A stretch of 64,000 bases of DNA from Vespa crabro (taxonomy: Eukaryota > Arthropoda > Insecta > Hymenoptera > Vespidae). The DNA lies in the NCBI RefSeq assembly GCF_910589235.1, contig NC_060976.1, forward strand, positions 747,501 to 811,500. Direction: 5' to 3'. This document shows, one piece after another, positions 40,349-52,067 of this stretch. Below the pieces are notes generated by a model. It saw only the letters and a list, made by a program, of their open reading frames with translations. It was not told the DNA's origin and did no database searches. The position numbers and the translations under genes are program-made. The first letter of the stretch is position 1. Every line of letters starts with the position of its first letter.

Positions 40349-41602
40349 CTATATATATATAAATACATACACACACATATATATATATGTATGTAATAGC
40401 GATGATATAAAGAATATCTATATATGTATTTTTCACGAAGAAATTGAAAATACGACGAAATATAATATACGCAAGATTTGCGTTTTAATATCGGTTTAAT
40501 GTCGCAATGTCGGTCGAAAAAAATGCCTACGGTATGAATCGAGATTAAATTCCTATATGAAACTTTTATGAAACCTCGTACGTAAGTACGCATTATATTT
40601 ATAAGTAATTGTATTAATATCGTGCAATATTGTATAACGTCGTTCGTTCGTTCGTTCGTTCATTCATTCATTCGTTCATTCATTCATTTGCACGTGTAAA
40701 ATACATAAATTAATTTTTTTTTAAACATCAAAAGTAAGATTTTAAATATAATTTGTATAATGGATATTATTTCGATTTAACAATTATACATTATATCGTG
40801 ATTTCAAATTTTCTCTTAGGAAAGAAATGATGCGACGATCAGATACTTAAATGATAAAACAAAGAGAACGGCGGATAAAGATGATATTTTTAATGATATT
40901 ACGAAATATAAAAAAGATTTAACCGTTAATTTGAAATTATATCAGGAAAAGGAAAACGATATGTCGGAAAGACATTGGAGCCGACGTTCGAGTGCGACGA
41001 ATGAACGTAATCACGTTGAAAATAATGTTATTGAAGATATTAATGGTGGGCATTCAATAACAAAGAAATTGAACGAACTCAAGGAAGAGAAGAAAGAAGA
41101 AGAAGAAGAAAAAAAAGATAAAGAAGAAAGAGAAAAAAAGAAGAACGATTTGATTAATTCAAGTGAAACGAGCACGCAACGTGACGTCTATGATTCGTCA
41201 TATCAGTCGAATAAAACCGAAGATTACGATAATACCGTCGTCGATCCTGCTAAAACGTTAAGTTCAACTGCAACGACTAATTGGGGAAAGGAAAAAAAAA
41301 TACGTAGTCGTGCGAATGCCGGCGGTGCTGCGGCCGCCATTGCTATGGTCGCCGTTGGTGCAGCTATGCTCGTAGTTGGACCTATGGTCATTGTTTTACG
41401 TGCTCTTGATAAAAGACGACAAGAAAGAAGATATTTAAAATCATTGAGGTGGGACGATCAACCGCCTACTTACGAGCAAGCGACATTAATGAATGAAGTT
41501 CCGAGATATTCAACCTTAAGTTTAAATACCGTCCATAATTCCCGCGGTCCTTCCACATCCTCCTCGCGGCCTACCGCAACTTCCTTCGAAAGATCTCCTT
41601 AG
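40158..41602 (+). CDS. Two-pass membrane protein with PPxY motif, 311 aa, function unknown
   Basis: Two exons join in phase 0: 40158-40310 (donor CAG|GTACAT) and 40820-41602 (acceptor CTCTTAG). The ATG at 40158 is preceded by ATCAAA and by a splice acceptor at 40105, so a 5' untranslated exon exists upstream. Residues 13-33 form a hydrophobic N-terminal segment (LVIVLQFTAWISVGVVLL), a signal anchor or signal peptide. A charged, Glu/Lys-rich middle follows (about residues 135-160). A second membrane segment lies at about 217-245 (Ala/Gly/Val-rich, ending VIVLRALDKRR). The C-terminal tail carries QPPTYEQATL, a PPxY-type WW-ligand followed by a tyrosine motif, as in adaptors of Nedd4-family ligases. 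The tail is Ser/Thr-rich. I do not recognise the family; the arrangement suggests a trafficked membrane adaptor, which is inference. Confidence 0.8.
40636..40690. repeat. TTCG/TTCA tetranucleotide array in intron
   Basis: Tandem TTCG units changing to TTCA units, about 50 bases, within the intron of the membrane-protein gene. Confidence 0.9.
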
Positions 41603-42986
41603 GTTAATTTATTTTTATATTTTATTGATGCATACGCGTGATTATTTTGTTCGTACGAATCGAGATCTTTTTGTTTTCTTTTTTTTTTTTTTTTTATTAT
41701 ATTTTTTCCTTATTTGTTTTTCCCCTTCCTTCTCTCTTTCTCTCTTTTCTTCTTTCCTCTTCTTTTCGTTAATTATCGATATATTCTTTTGTATATTATT
41801 AATCTTTAAGTAAGTTAGATTTCTTAGAGATTTTTTTAGAGAGCGTAAAATAAAATTCGTTGAAATTGATTGCGCAAGTCGATAATGAGTTTTCGAAATA
41901 ATCGTAGGTTTTTTTTAATCGTACCTTAATAATAATTGACTGCCAGACAGTATAAATGATAATTAAAGGGTGTATATATATATAATATTAGTTTTAATAT
42001 AAATTTAATTATTGTATAGTGGAAAAGAGATAAAATACGTATATATGTATATATATCTTTTTTAAAATTCAGATCAAAAAATGATCGATAGAGATTAATG
42101 AAGTTAAGAAGTCTGAGTGCTTATCTTCATTTGTTTCTTATCAATGCAATACATTTTTATAATCAATTGTGAATTATGATAAAAAGAATTTATAATAGCA
42201 TTTTTTTTTGTTTTTTTTAATTTTTCTCAACTTTTTTTTTCTTTTTACATAGCTACGTATGGATTATAATATTTCATAAAAGCAATTTAAGTATGTATTG
42301 AAAAAAAGAAAATTGAAACAAATACAAAAAATAAATTTATCTAAATTAACCCATTCGAATCTCTCGATCGATTATTTTGGTTTTTTAATAATTTATTTAT
42401 ACATTATTTAAATGGTGAGTATAGATTCTAATCGAAAAAAGTATGCGGAAAGTATACAGCTCTATTACCAATATTCATCTTTTGAAATTTTCTAAAGTAT
42501 ATCACGTTATCATTTGAAAATCGTTTCTTATAATTTTATTTTATAAATTTCGCACGCGTCTTCATAATTCTGTTAATAGATTATCGCATATTGTTATTTT
42601 ATCTTTGCAAAGGACTGAGTCATTTATTTAATCGAATATTTGAAAAATACATTTTTATGTCGGCACAGAAAACACATTTTTATGTCGGCATAGAAAACAC
42701 ATTTTTATATCGTTGGTACTGATAGCAAATAGCAGCAGCAGCAGCAGTGTAGGTAGTGTAGTAGTAGTAGTGTAGTGTGTAGCAGTGTAATAGTAGTAGT
42801 AGTAGTGTAGTAGTAGTTACGTGTACCAACGTAACATTGAGGAAGCGTTCTGTCTGTAACGGTTTCGGCTAAACAAAATTTAAGATAATTGATATTTATT
42901 ATATTTTAGTTGAATAATAAGTAATAAGAAAAAAAAAAATTAGGATATTTTCTATAAAAAATTGTATTTTTTACTAACAAGGAAAG
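41603..42986. other. Intergenic DNA upstream of MCTS1
   Basis: AT-rich sequence that holds the 3' untranslated region of the preceding gene. A short tandem repeat with a unit of about 25 bases (ACATTTTTATGTCGGCA...) lies at 42649-42711. Imperfect GTA/GCA repeats follow (42730-42825). The MCTS1 promoter and 5' untranslated region must lie within roughly the last 200 bases. Confidence 0.6.
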
Positions 42987-44120
42987 ATGTTTAAAAAGTA
43001 CGTATATATCAGTACATAACCTTACTCGCATGTTCGTGAACATATACGTTTATTTTTATTTGTAATTACGAATAGATTCGATGAAAAGGATAGTGTTTCG
43101 GGTATACAGCAATTAAAATCTTCCGTTCAGAAAGGAATACGTTCGAAACTCTTGGATTTATATCCACATTTAGAAAGTCATGTGGATACTATCATTCCAA
43201 AGAAAGATGCATTTAGAATTGTTAAGTGGTAAGATTTTTCATAAATATATATTATTTTATAAATTTGTATATTGATGAATATAAATTAACAAAGGTACAA
43301 TGTTTCGATCATAGTCATGATCACATAGAAATTATAGTCAACGCAGCAGGAGAACTTTTGTTCTTTCGACAACGTGAAGGCCCATGGATGCCTACATTAA
43401 GGTTATTACACAAATGTAAGATAATTTAATATTATTAGAACATTTATATCATTATTATAGACATTCAAAAGATAAGTATTTTGTTAAATGTTTATTGTAA
43501 AATTTTTAATCTTTTAAGATCCGTTCTTTCTACCAATGGAACAAGTCGATAAAGGAGCAATCAGATTTGTACTTAGCGGTGCAAATATTATGTGTCCTGG
43601 TTTAACGTCAAAGGGTGCAAGAATGACGCCAGTAGAGAAGGGAACCGTTGTTGTATCCTTATATATATAAGATAATATAGATTATTTAATAGTAAATCTT
43701 TCAAAAAGAAAAATTGATAATTTGAATGGCACATTTTTTGTTTCTTTTTGAGTCAAAGTAGCATGAATTTTTTGTTTTTTTTTTTTTATAGTCTTGATGT
43801 TCCGTATAACGTTATAAATTTGATAGTTTTATCCATAAAATATTATGTATAAACTTAACAAGCAACTAGGCAGTTATGGCAGAAGGAAAGCAGCATGCTT
43901 TAGCAGTAGGAGTAACTACTCTATCAACAGAAGATATGTAAGTAATGATCTGGTTCTACATTGTTACTTTGGATTGAGCATTTATACCTTTTCCATCATG
44001 TTTATATCGACATGGTTATATTAAAATATGATTTACAGTGCCAAAGTGAATAAAGGAGTAGGAATCGAGAATTGTCATTATTTGAATGATGGATTATGGC
44101 AAATGAAGCCTGTGAAGTAA
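42987..44120 (+). CDS. MCTS1: MCTS1 translation re-initiation factor, PUA domain, 182 aa
   Basis: MCTS1 pairs with DENR to release deacylated tRNA from 40S subunits and promote re-initiation after upstream ORFs. Six exons with exact phases: 42987-42997, 43076-43228, 43315-43415, 43519-43652, 43870-43937, 44039-44120. Length is one residue more than the human protein. Diagnostic stretches are the start MFKKFDEKD, the N-terminal pre-PUA domain, GELLFFRQREGPW, LRLLHKYPF, VDKGAIRFVLSGANIMCPG and MAEGKQHALAVGV of the PUA domain (about residues 92-172), and the end GIENCHYLNDGLWQMKP. The first exon encodes only three codons plus two bases. The gene ends 284 bp from the convergent Bap111 stop. A polyadenylation signal is at 44180-44185. 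Confidence 0.96.
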
Positions 44121-44179
44121 AAGGAAAATATTGTAATAAGCATTCAAATTGTATATCAATAAGATTTACATATTATATG

Positions 44180-44185
44180 AATAAA
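44180..44185 (+). terminator. Polyadenylation signal AATAAA for MCTS1
   Basis: AATAAA lies 60 bases after the MCTS1 stop in AT-rich DNA. The opposite-strand signal for Bap111 may be at 44293-44298, so the two 3' ends are likely to lie within about 100 bases of each other. Confidence 0.6.
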
Positions 44186-44404
44186 CTCGTTGTTTTTAAA
44201 TATAATCTTGTATTGTAGACCGTCATAGCAATTTACAATAGATGATTAAAAGATTACATATTTTTATTATACAAATTATATAATCTATTATGTTTATTTT
44301 TATGTTATGTTTACTTAAATGTGCCATTTTTTTTATAATGAAAGCATGATAATGGATAAAGAAATGAAAGAAATAAAAAAAGAGAAAAAAGAGGAAAATA
44401 TGCT

Positions 44405-46038
44405 TTACACAGAGCCTGATTTCATATCAGTAGAAGACTCCTGACTGTCAGGAGCAGTAGTACGTTCATTTTCACAATGCCCTGATGCTGGAGAATAGGA
44501 TGAATTATTACTATCAGGAGTAGAACCAGAAGTAGTACCTGAACCAGATACACTGTTATTAGCTGCATTACTTTCTCCTACGGTATGAGGGGATTGTGGA
44601 TGATAATGCGGACTGTGTGGACTATGAGGACTGTGCGTATGAGGACGGCTCATAGTATGTGGTGAATATTGAGAATATGGTTGATGATAATAGGGGTGAG
44701 CATATTGTGGGTAAGGTTGATGATATGGTTGCTGTTGTGAATAAGTATAAGAAGGATGTGGAGGTCTTGGGGCAAGTGGCACATTTTGCGGCTGTGGACC
44801 AGGTCCTGGTTGATATTGTTGGCCATATCCTTGATTAGGTGGTATTATGGGCGATGTGTGTGGATTAGTTACTGGTCCTTGAGGAGGAAGAACCTGCGTT
44901 CCTTGGGTTCCTTGAGATGTTTGATGCGGCGACATAGTATGATTAGATAGCATTCCTTGCTGATGAGGATTGTGTAAGGGAGGTGCAGGTGAAGATACTG
45001 GAGGCATGTTTGGTATGTTTTGAGTTGCGCTTACTGTCACTGGTACAGCAGCGCTAGTAGTACTAGATTGCTGTTGCTGTGAAGATGTTGGAGGTGCTGT
45101 TTGCTGATGTGATTGCTGTTGATGAGATTGAGATGGTGATTGTTGATGAGATTGAGGTGGCGGGGGATGAGGTTGCGGCGACGGTTGTGGATGGGATTGA
45201 GGTGGTAGCTGCTGGTGAGACTGAGGTGGTGGTTGATGAGATGGAGGGGGTGGCTGCTGATGAGATTGAGATGGTGGTTGTTGATGTGGCTGAGGTGGTG
45301 GAGGCTGATGAGTTTGAGGTGATGGTTGCGGATGGAACTGTGGTGGTGGTTGTGGATGGGACTGAGGTGGTGGTTGTGGATGGGACTGAGGTGGTGGTGG
45401 TTGTTGATGAGTTTGTGGTGGTGGTTGTTGATGAGATTGAGGCGGTGGTTGTTGCTGTGGCTGTGAAGGTGGTTGCTGATGAGGTTGAGGTGTTGGTTGT
45501 TGATGAGTTTGAGGAGGTGGTGGTGGTTGATGAGTTTGAGATGGTGGTTGTGGATGAGACTGAGGTGGTGGTGGCTGTTGATGAGTTTGGGATGGTGGTT
45601 GTGGATGAGGCTGAGGTGGTGGTGGTTGATGAGTTTGAGGTGGTGGTTGTGGATGGGACTGAGGTGGTGGTTGTGGATGGGACTGAGGTGGTGGTTGTGG
45701 ATGGGGCTGAGGTGGTGGTGGTTGTTGATGAGATTGAGGTGGAGGTTGTGGATGAGGTTGAGATGGAGGATGTTGATGAGATTGGGGTGGTGGTTGCTGT
45801 TGTGGCTGCGAAGGTGGTTGTTGATGAGATTGAGGTGTTGCTTGCGGATGAGTTTGAGAGGTTGGTTGTTGATGGGTTTGAGGTGGTGGTTGTTGATGAG
45901 TTTGAGGTGTTGACTGTTGATGCGACTGTGGTGGTGATTGTTGATGAGACTGAGCAGGTTGTTGGTGTTGTTGTTGTTGTTGCTGTTGCTGTTGCTGCTG
46001 CTGCTGCTGCTGTTGATGATGCTGTTGTTGTTGGTGCA

Positions 46039-46105
<67 letters not shown>

Positions 46106-47996
46106 ATGATGTTGCTGTGGCTGCTGTTGATGGTGTTGCTGTGGCTGCTGTTGTGTTGGTACCAGCGATATTGATGGTGGCAATGGTGCTGATTGCTGCT
46201 GCTGCTGCTGTTGGTGTTGTTGCTGTTGTTGTGGTATCAATGATATTGACGGTGGTGGCGTTGGTTGTTGCTGCTGTTGTTGTTGTGGTGATTGTTGTTG
46301 AATTGGAGTAACAGATACACAATACATACTAGAATTAGATCCATGTTGATTCATCGACTGATTTCCTTGTACAGTAGGAGATTCTGATTTTGTCTCAACG
46401 TATGGAGGCGATGAGTTTTCTTTCTTTATTTCATTATTAGATTTTTCAAAACCATTGGTCTTTTTATCGATTGTATCATTTTCAGTAGCCTATAAAATAT
46501 ATACATAAAAAATTTAATGTATTATTGCTAAAATATAGGAAACATTAAAACTAACCTCAGACGGCGGTTCATCATTAAGAGAAGCTGGAGTTGGAGTAGG
46601 AGTAGAATTTGGTGTAGATTCATTTGATGCAGGACCATCAGATCGATTTTCTTCCGATCCTCTTAATCTTTCTCTTCTAAGTACTTCGTATTGTCGTTCT
46701 ACCATTTTATTAAATGTTTCTTCATCTACTGCTGGTTTACAATGCTGTAATAAATGTTTTTATTAAAGATGGTTTAAATCAGTGGTGTCCGACCCGCGAC
46801 ACAGTAATGCAAGTAATGTGGCCCAGCAAAAATTTCCTGTGGTAGCTTCAATCGGTGATTGCCCATTGCGGCGACCGAAATATAATCGCTTTATGCACAA
46901 AAAACAAAGAAACATCGATAGCAGCAGAAGTCAAGTGAACGTGAATGACGCCACAAGGCGACATTTTATACATACTTTATACGTGAAAGCATACCGTATG
47001 TTTTGTTGAGAAGATAGAGTGACTAAAAAATAAAACAAAACAAAAAAAAAAGGAAATTTTGTACTATTATATACATTTACTATATTTCATTTTTTATTTT
47101 TTTATATACGGCCCAAGTAAATTAAAAAATTTCACTTAATACGGCCCAGACAACCAAAAAGGTTGGACACCACTAGTCTAAATATTTCATTTATATCAGC
47201 TTATATTTATCAATTAATATAAAAATGAACATTTACTTTTTTCAATTCTTCTTGAAATATTTCACTTGTTTCAATAAATTTTCTTTTCTTTGCTTCAAAT
47301 TTTTCTTCTATTTGTTGCAATTCTGCTTCCAGTTTTTTCTGAAATTATTTATTTTTATAAGTATTGTTCATAAAAAAAATAGTAATTACATTTTTATTCA
47401 TTACCTGATGCATAGTTAAAGATTGTACTTGACGGCGTAGGACTTGCATTCTTTGAGTCGTAACAACAGAACGGACATCAGGAACAACAGTATCACTGAA
47501 GATTTCGTTAATAAGGCGATGATTTCTTGTATAGCGAGAATATGCCACATGTTTTACAGAATATCCATCATCTTGATCTGAAAATTATAAGAATATCTCT
47601 TACAAATTTTTATCATTAATATATTTTTATTATTAATATTTTTATTATTAATATATATCAAACATACCATCGTCATCTTCCGCAGGTAAAATATCAATCC
47701 TTCTGTCTTGTGCAGCTTGACTTTTACTACTACCAGAAGAACGTTCATGACTTTCTCGATCATCATTATTTTGTTGAGCAGCACATAACGCTGTATTACA
47801 TACAAGATAAAATTATAAAATTTGTCATCAAATTGAATACCAATTATATGTATTTTAATCACATATGTATAACCAACCTGACTTTCCTCTGTTCTTAGCA
47901 GCAATGTAAGCCAAATATGCTGGAGAATTATGATAAGTCTTTAAGCTTTTTTCATATTCTACCTAAATTATAAAATTTAGAAATTATATATATGTG

Positions 47997-48028
<32 letters not shown>

Positions 48029-48746
48029 CATATGCAGATATTATGAAATATATACAATATAATATATATGATATAAAAACATAAAACATACTTTTTCAGC
48101 TTCGTATTCCTCTATAAATTCTGTTTTATCTTCTTCTGGCAAATCTCTCCACATTTGACCTATAATTTTACCTATTTCCCAAAGTTTTAATTCAGGATTT
48201 TGAGCTTTTACTTGATCCCATACTTTCCTGCTATATCTCATATACGGCATAAGAGGTTTTTCAGGTGGTTTGGGCGGTTTTGGCATTCGTGAATCTGCCT
48301 ATTTATCCATAATACAAACGTATTATTTTCTCAATACTTATTACTTTATAAAATCTATAATATCTACTTACATTTGTATTTTTTCCTACTTTTTGAGGCG
48401 TGAATCCTGGATGACTATGAGGAGTTTGTATAAAAGGACTTTGCGTATCCTTCTAAATTAACATAAAAATTTCATTAGAACTCTTATCAAATGAAAATAA
48501 TGAAACATATACTCAATACTTACACTGGTATTCGAACTACTGCTACTTCCACCAGATGCTCTGATACGCTCTAAATAGAAGAATATATTTCATTTTAGAT
48601 TGATTCACAAAGAGAAATAGAATAGACAAAGTGTGATAATTTATTAAATAAAATAAGTATAAAATATTTTAATGATACTTACGATTGGACGCAACAACAT
48701 TTGATGTAGCCATTGCTACTTGCTTATAATTCGGTGGCAATGCCAT
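44405..48746 (-). CDS. dalao: Bap111/dalao (SMARCE1/BAF57) SWI/SNF subunit, 1051 aa with huge Q/P/H/S tail
   Basis: This HMG-box subunit of the Brahma (BAP/PBAP) chromatin-remodelling complex binds nucleosomal DNA in the nucleus. Ten coding exons in transcript order: 48746-48683, 48570-48524, 48452-48372, 48298-48092, 47962-47878, 47790-47668, 47577-47405, 47338-47237, 46744-46556, 46489-44405; all phases agree. The HMG box lies at about residues 70-142 (PEKPLMPYMRYSRKVWDQV, IGKIIGQMWRDLPEEDK). A SMARCE1-type region follows (YSRYTRNHRLINEIFSD) with a coiled coil (about 250-295, KKLEAELQQIEEKFEAKKR). The last exon (694 aa) is a poly-Gln stretch, then dozens of short QPPPQSHPQ-like units, then a Tyr/Pro/Ser tail ending STDMKSGSV. 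The human protein is 411 aa, so the C-terminal expansion is large. A hAT-like element sits in the intron at 46780-47175. Confidence 0.94.
45100..46300 (-). repeat. Coding tandem repeat in Bap111 (Gln run and QPPPQSH units)
   Basis: Within the last Bap111 exon, CAG/CAA-type codons give Gln-rich runs at about 45960-46300. An array of 5-8 residue units such as QPPPQSHPQ, QPPPQTHQ and QPPSQPQQQ follows across about 45110-45960. The low complexity leaves all six frames nearly free of stops, producing overlapping long frames that are not genes. Units vary, so the array has diverged and is not freshly copied. Confidence 0.9.
46780..47175. mobile_element. Non-autonomous hAT-like element (396 bp) in Bap111 intron
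   Basis: The left terminus CAGTGGTGTCCGACC (46780 on) and the right terminus read inward TAGTGGTGTCCAACC (from 47175) are imperfect inverted repeats of the CAGTGGTG type known for hAT elements. They are flanked by an 8-bp duplication, GTTTAAAT (46772-46779) and GTCTAAAT (47176-47183), with one mismatch. The interior carries GCGGCGACC and two ACGGCCCA motifs and no transposase. Confidence 0.8.
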
Positions 48747-49784
48747 TTTGTATTAAAAAAAGGAAAAAATTAAAGTAGTTTGTACTTCAGATAAATTGGA
48801 TTATATAAAGAACAACAATATCTTCCCCATTCGAAAATGCAACGTAATTACGTTTTCTTTTTTCTTTTATTTTTTCAATCCAATTTCAATACGCCACGTA
48901 ACACGGTAAATCGAAATTACTGATGATCATTCCTTGAAAAGATGTAATCGAATCATCCTTCTTAGAACTCCTAAAATTTGTTGAATAAATCGATGAAATT
49001 ATATTTCACTATTGTAAGGACTTATTACAATTTATGATATAATACAATGGTCTTAAAAAAAAAAACATATAAAATGAGATGTTAATACATACATAGAACA
49101 TTCCGGCGTCTCTAAGCTAAATCAAAGAACCCTTCAATAAGGTGGAAGCATCCATCATCAAAGAATCATTCCACTTTTTTACTTTAGTTAGAGAAGTATC
49201 AACCAGAGGCGCCGCGATCGTTTCTCTCTGTCCCTTTCTCTCTCTTTCTAGTATGTACGTATATATACATAGATATATATCATATCATAGATTAAAAGTA
49301 CTAAATGTCCAAAAATCCTCCAATCGTGTACAACCATTGTATTCATGGTACGCGGTAATTGGTTATTTGATCTGAATTAAAAAAATCTTATCTAACGTAA
49401 TTGATATATTTCGATGAATTCCTATAATAGATCATTTTAATTTCAATTAAGTTGTTTTTATTATGATATGACATTGTAAAAAATTTTTCAAATAAAACGT
49501 GTTATAACTATTATAAAATATTTTAGAAGGAACAGATATATACGAAGATTTGTGTCCATCTTGGTGTTGTCATTTCTATGGTCACAAATGAAAAAGAGGG
49601 TTACGACGATAATAAAATGGTAAATACGATGCGGTGTTAAGATCAGTTAAGATTGTTGGCGAAACTTTGTGGATTTAATTAATGTCATTATTTATTTTAT
49701 ACATATTCCGTAAAGGAAGAAAGTATTTATGTAATATTAATTGAAACGCGACGAGAAAGAGAGAGAAAGAGAGAGAGGGGAGAG

Positions 49785-49824
<40 letters not shown>

Positions 49825-50259
49825 GTATTAAAGTTACTCGATCATAGGAATTTCTACATTTTAGAAACAGGCAAGATCCAGTTACATATTGTCAACCACA
49901 TAAAGAATTTTTATCATGATTTTTATGTAAATTTATGTTTTTAAAATTGTCGAAACTACGTTCACTAGCGTAATTAATGATGAACTTTGCAAATTGTTGC
50001 AACAAACGCACTCGTGCATGGCTTTATATTATGTTTTACATTTAATCTTATTATTCCTACAGTAATGTATCATATAAATATTTTCTTTTTATTTTGTAAA
50101 TTCAACTTCCAATCAGTAATACAATTTGAAACATTATATAGATTTTGAAACATCTTAAAATATTTTTTGTAGTCAACAATCAATCAATCATTGCCTAATT
50201 ATGTTTGATGAATAATTAATACAATAAAATCAGCATTATATATATATATGTGTGTATAT

Positions 50260-50307
<48 letters not shown>

Positions 50308-50948
50308 GTATATATATATCTTCATAATGGTATCTTTTATAACAAAAAATCATATGTAAAAGCAAGACTTATATAACATATTATGTGTATTCTGCTTTTA
50401 TTTAACATCATTTTAATTCATTTAATATCAAATATTTTTTATTTGACATTGCACAAAAGATTTTAAGACAGAGTGCTTTCTTTTATGGAGCAATTTGACA
50501 TTTGAATGTCCTAAGTTTTTGATAGAAAATATAATAAAACTAAAATTTTAATTAGTTTTATATTCAAGTTAGTAGTAATAGTTATTTCAATTTCAATATA
50601 AAGATGTAAATTTACTTTCTATCGTGGAATAATAATGTAATAGTGTAATAACAGAATAACAAAAATTTTCCACTTTACAGTCTATAAAAGAATAAGTCGT
50701 GGTAAAAGAATAGCAGTCTGTGCAAAACATGCATGCATGTGTATTGAAGAGTTTAAAAAATTTCAAAAAGCATACATGTCAACACATGTGCGTATTCATA
50801 TATATATATAATTTTTTTAATTTATCGATATTTATTATACTTTATAATCATACTTTAAGTAAATTTAAATTTATATACATCCAATTGTATAATTATATCA
50901 TTGAAACATTTGAATATTATTTTATTTGTTAAAGCTTAGGAAGTAACT
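48747..50948. promoter_or_regulatory. Divergent promoter interval between Bap111 and RCAN
   Basis: This 2.2 kb interval separates two genes transcribed away from each other. It holds Bap111 5' sequence on the left and, on the right, at least one RCAN 5' untranslated exon, since an acceptor (AAAGCTTAG) ends just before the RCAN start. Repeats: GA array (49752-49820) and AT array (about 50238-50320). A patch at 49195-49220 (GAGGCGCCGCGATCG) is GC-rich. No exact start sites can be given. Confidence 0.45.
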
Positions 50949-52067
50949 ATGGAGGAGAAAGATAGTACCGATATATTGGGAGATGAAGAATCTGAAGAGA
51001 CGGAAAATATAATAATAAATGAAGTTGATGGATTACCTAATTTGCATCCAAATTATGAACAATTGGAACTTGATTTTGAAGGAGAAAAGGGTCATGGTTG
51101 TTTGAATTCAAGGTCAATAGATGAATTGATTCATGATGAAGATTTACCAACTTCTGTTATTGTCACAAATGTAGATCCTGGAGTGTTTAAAGTAGATGAA
51201 TTAAAGGTAATAATATTATTTTATCAGAATTGATTTGCATATATGTAATGGATTTTACAATATATATTAATGTATATAACTTTCATATATCTTTTTGCAG
51301 TCTGCAATAGAGAATCTTTTTAAACAATTTGGAGAAAATGCTACATTCCAATACTTCAAATCATTTAGAAGGATGAGAGTTAACTATAATTCTCCAGGTG
51401 CAGCAGCCAATGCTAGAATAAAATTACATCAAACTCATTTTGGTGAAACTGATATTAATTGTTATTTTGCACAACCAGTGACACCGATAGGTACGTAACA
51501 GAAATATAAAAGAGATCAATAAATTTTATATATCTGTATGTACATGTAAACAGAAAAATTATTCGCTTCTTACAATTAGTATCAATTATTATTAATTAAT
51601 AAGATTTATTATTGGACAGATATGGAAGATCAACACCTTCAACCACCAGCTCTTACAAAGCAGTTCCTAATATCTCCTCCATCGTCTCCACCTGTTGGTT
51701 GGAAGCCACGAGAGGAGAATGAACCTTTAGTCAACCATGATTTATTAGCAGCTATAGCAAACTTATCTGCAGGTATTTATATTTTCTTCTTTAATTATTG
51801 TGTTTAATAAAATTTATTAGTAAAATATAAGAGAAAGAGAGAAGAGAGGGGGGAGAGAGAGAAAGAGAGAGAGAGAGCGAAAGATATGCTTTTACTATTT
51901 AAAAAGTTATTGATAATATTATTTATGTTATTACTATGTCAGGTGGTAGTCATGAGTTACATCCGGGAGGTTCTGGACAACCAGGCATTGTTGTTCATGT
52001 TTGTGAAACTGAGAATCCTATGAAAAGTGGCCCACGTATTCAACATACACGTTGTCCAGAACATTAA
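50949..52067 (+). CDS. sra: Regulator of calcineurin (RCAN, calcipressin; fly sarah), 241 aa
   Basis: RCAN proteins bind and modulate the phosphatase calcineurin in the cytosol; the fly homolog sarah acts in egg activation and meiosis. Four exons with agreeing phases: 50949-51206, 51301-51490, 51620-51772, 51943-52067. An acidic N-terminus (about residues 1-65) precedes an RRM-like fold (SVIVTNVDPGVF, IENLFKQFGENATFQYFKSF, MRVNYNSPGAAANARIKLH). The family signature FLISPPSSPPVGW lies at residues 165-177; its two serines are the GSK-3 and priming sites in the family. A PxIxIT-like calcineurin docking motif, PGIVVHV (213-219), is followed by a conserved CETE and a short tail ending CPEH. The start ATG directly follows a splice acceptor and AACT, so the 5' untranslated exon is upstream. 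Confidence 0.95.

Noticed and set aside
45063..46322. Long overlapping frames in both directions (419 and 410 codons) inside the Bap111 last exon
   Set aside because: They are Thr/Ser/Asn-rich or Val/Asp-rich shadows of the CAG/CCA repeat coding in the true frame. The Bap111 frame is confirmed by exon phases and family motifs.
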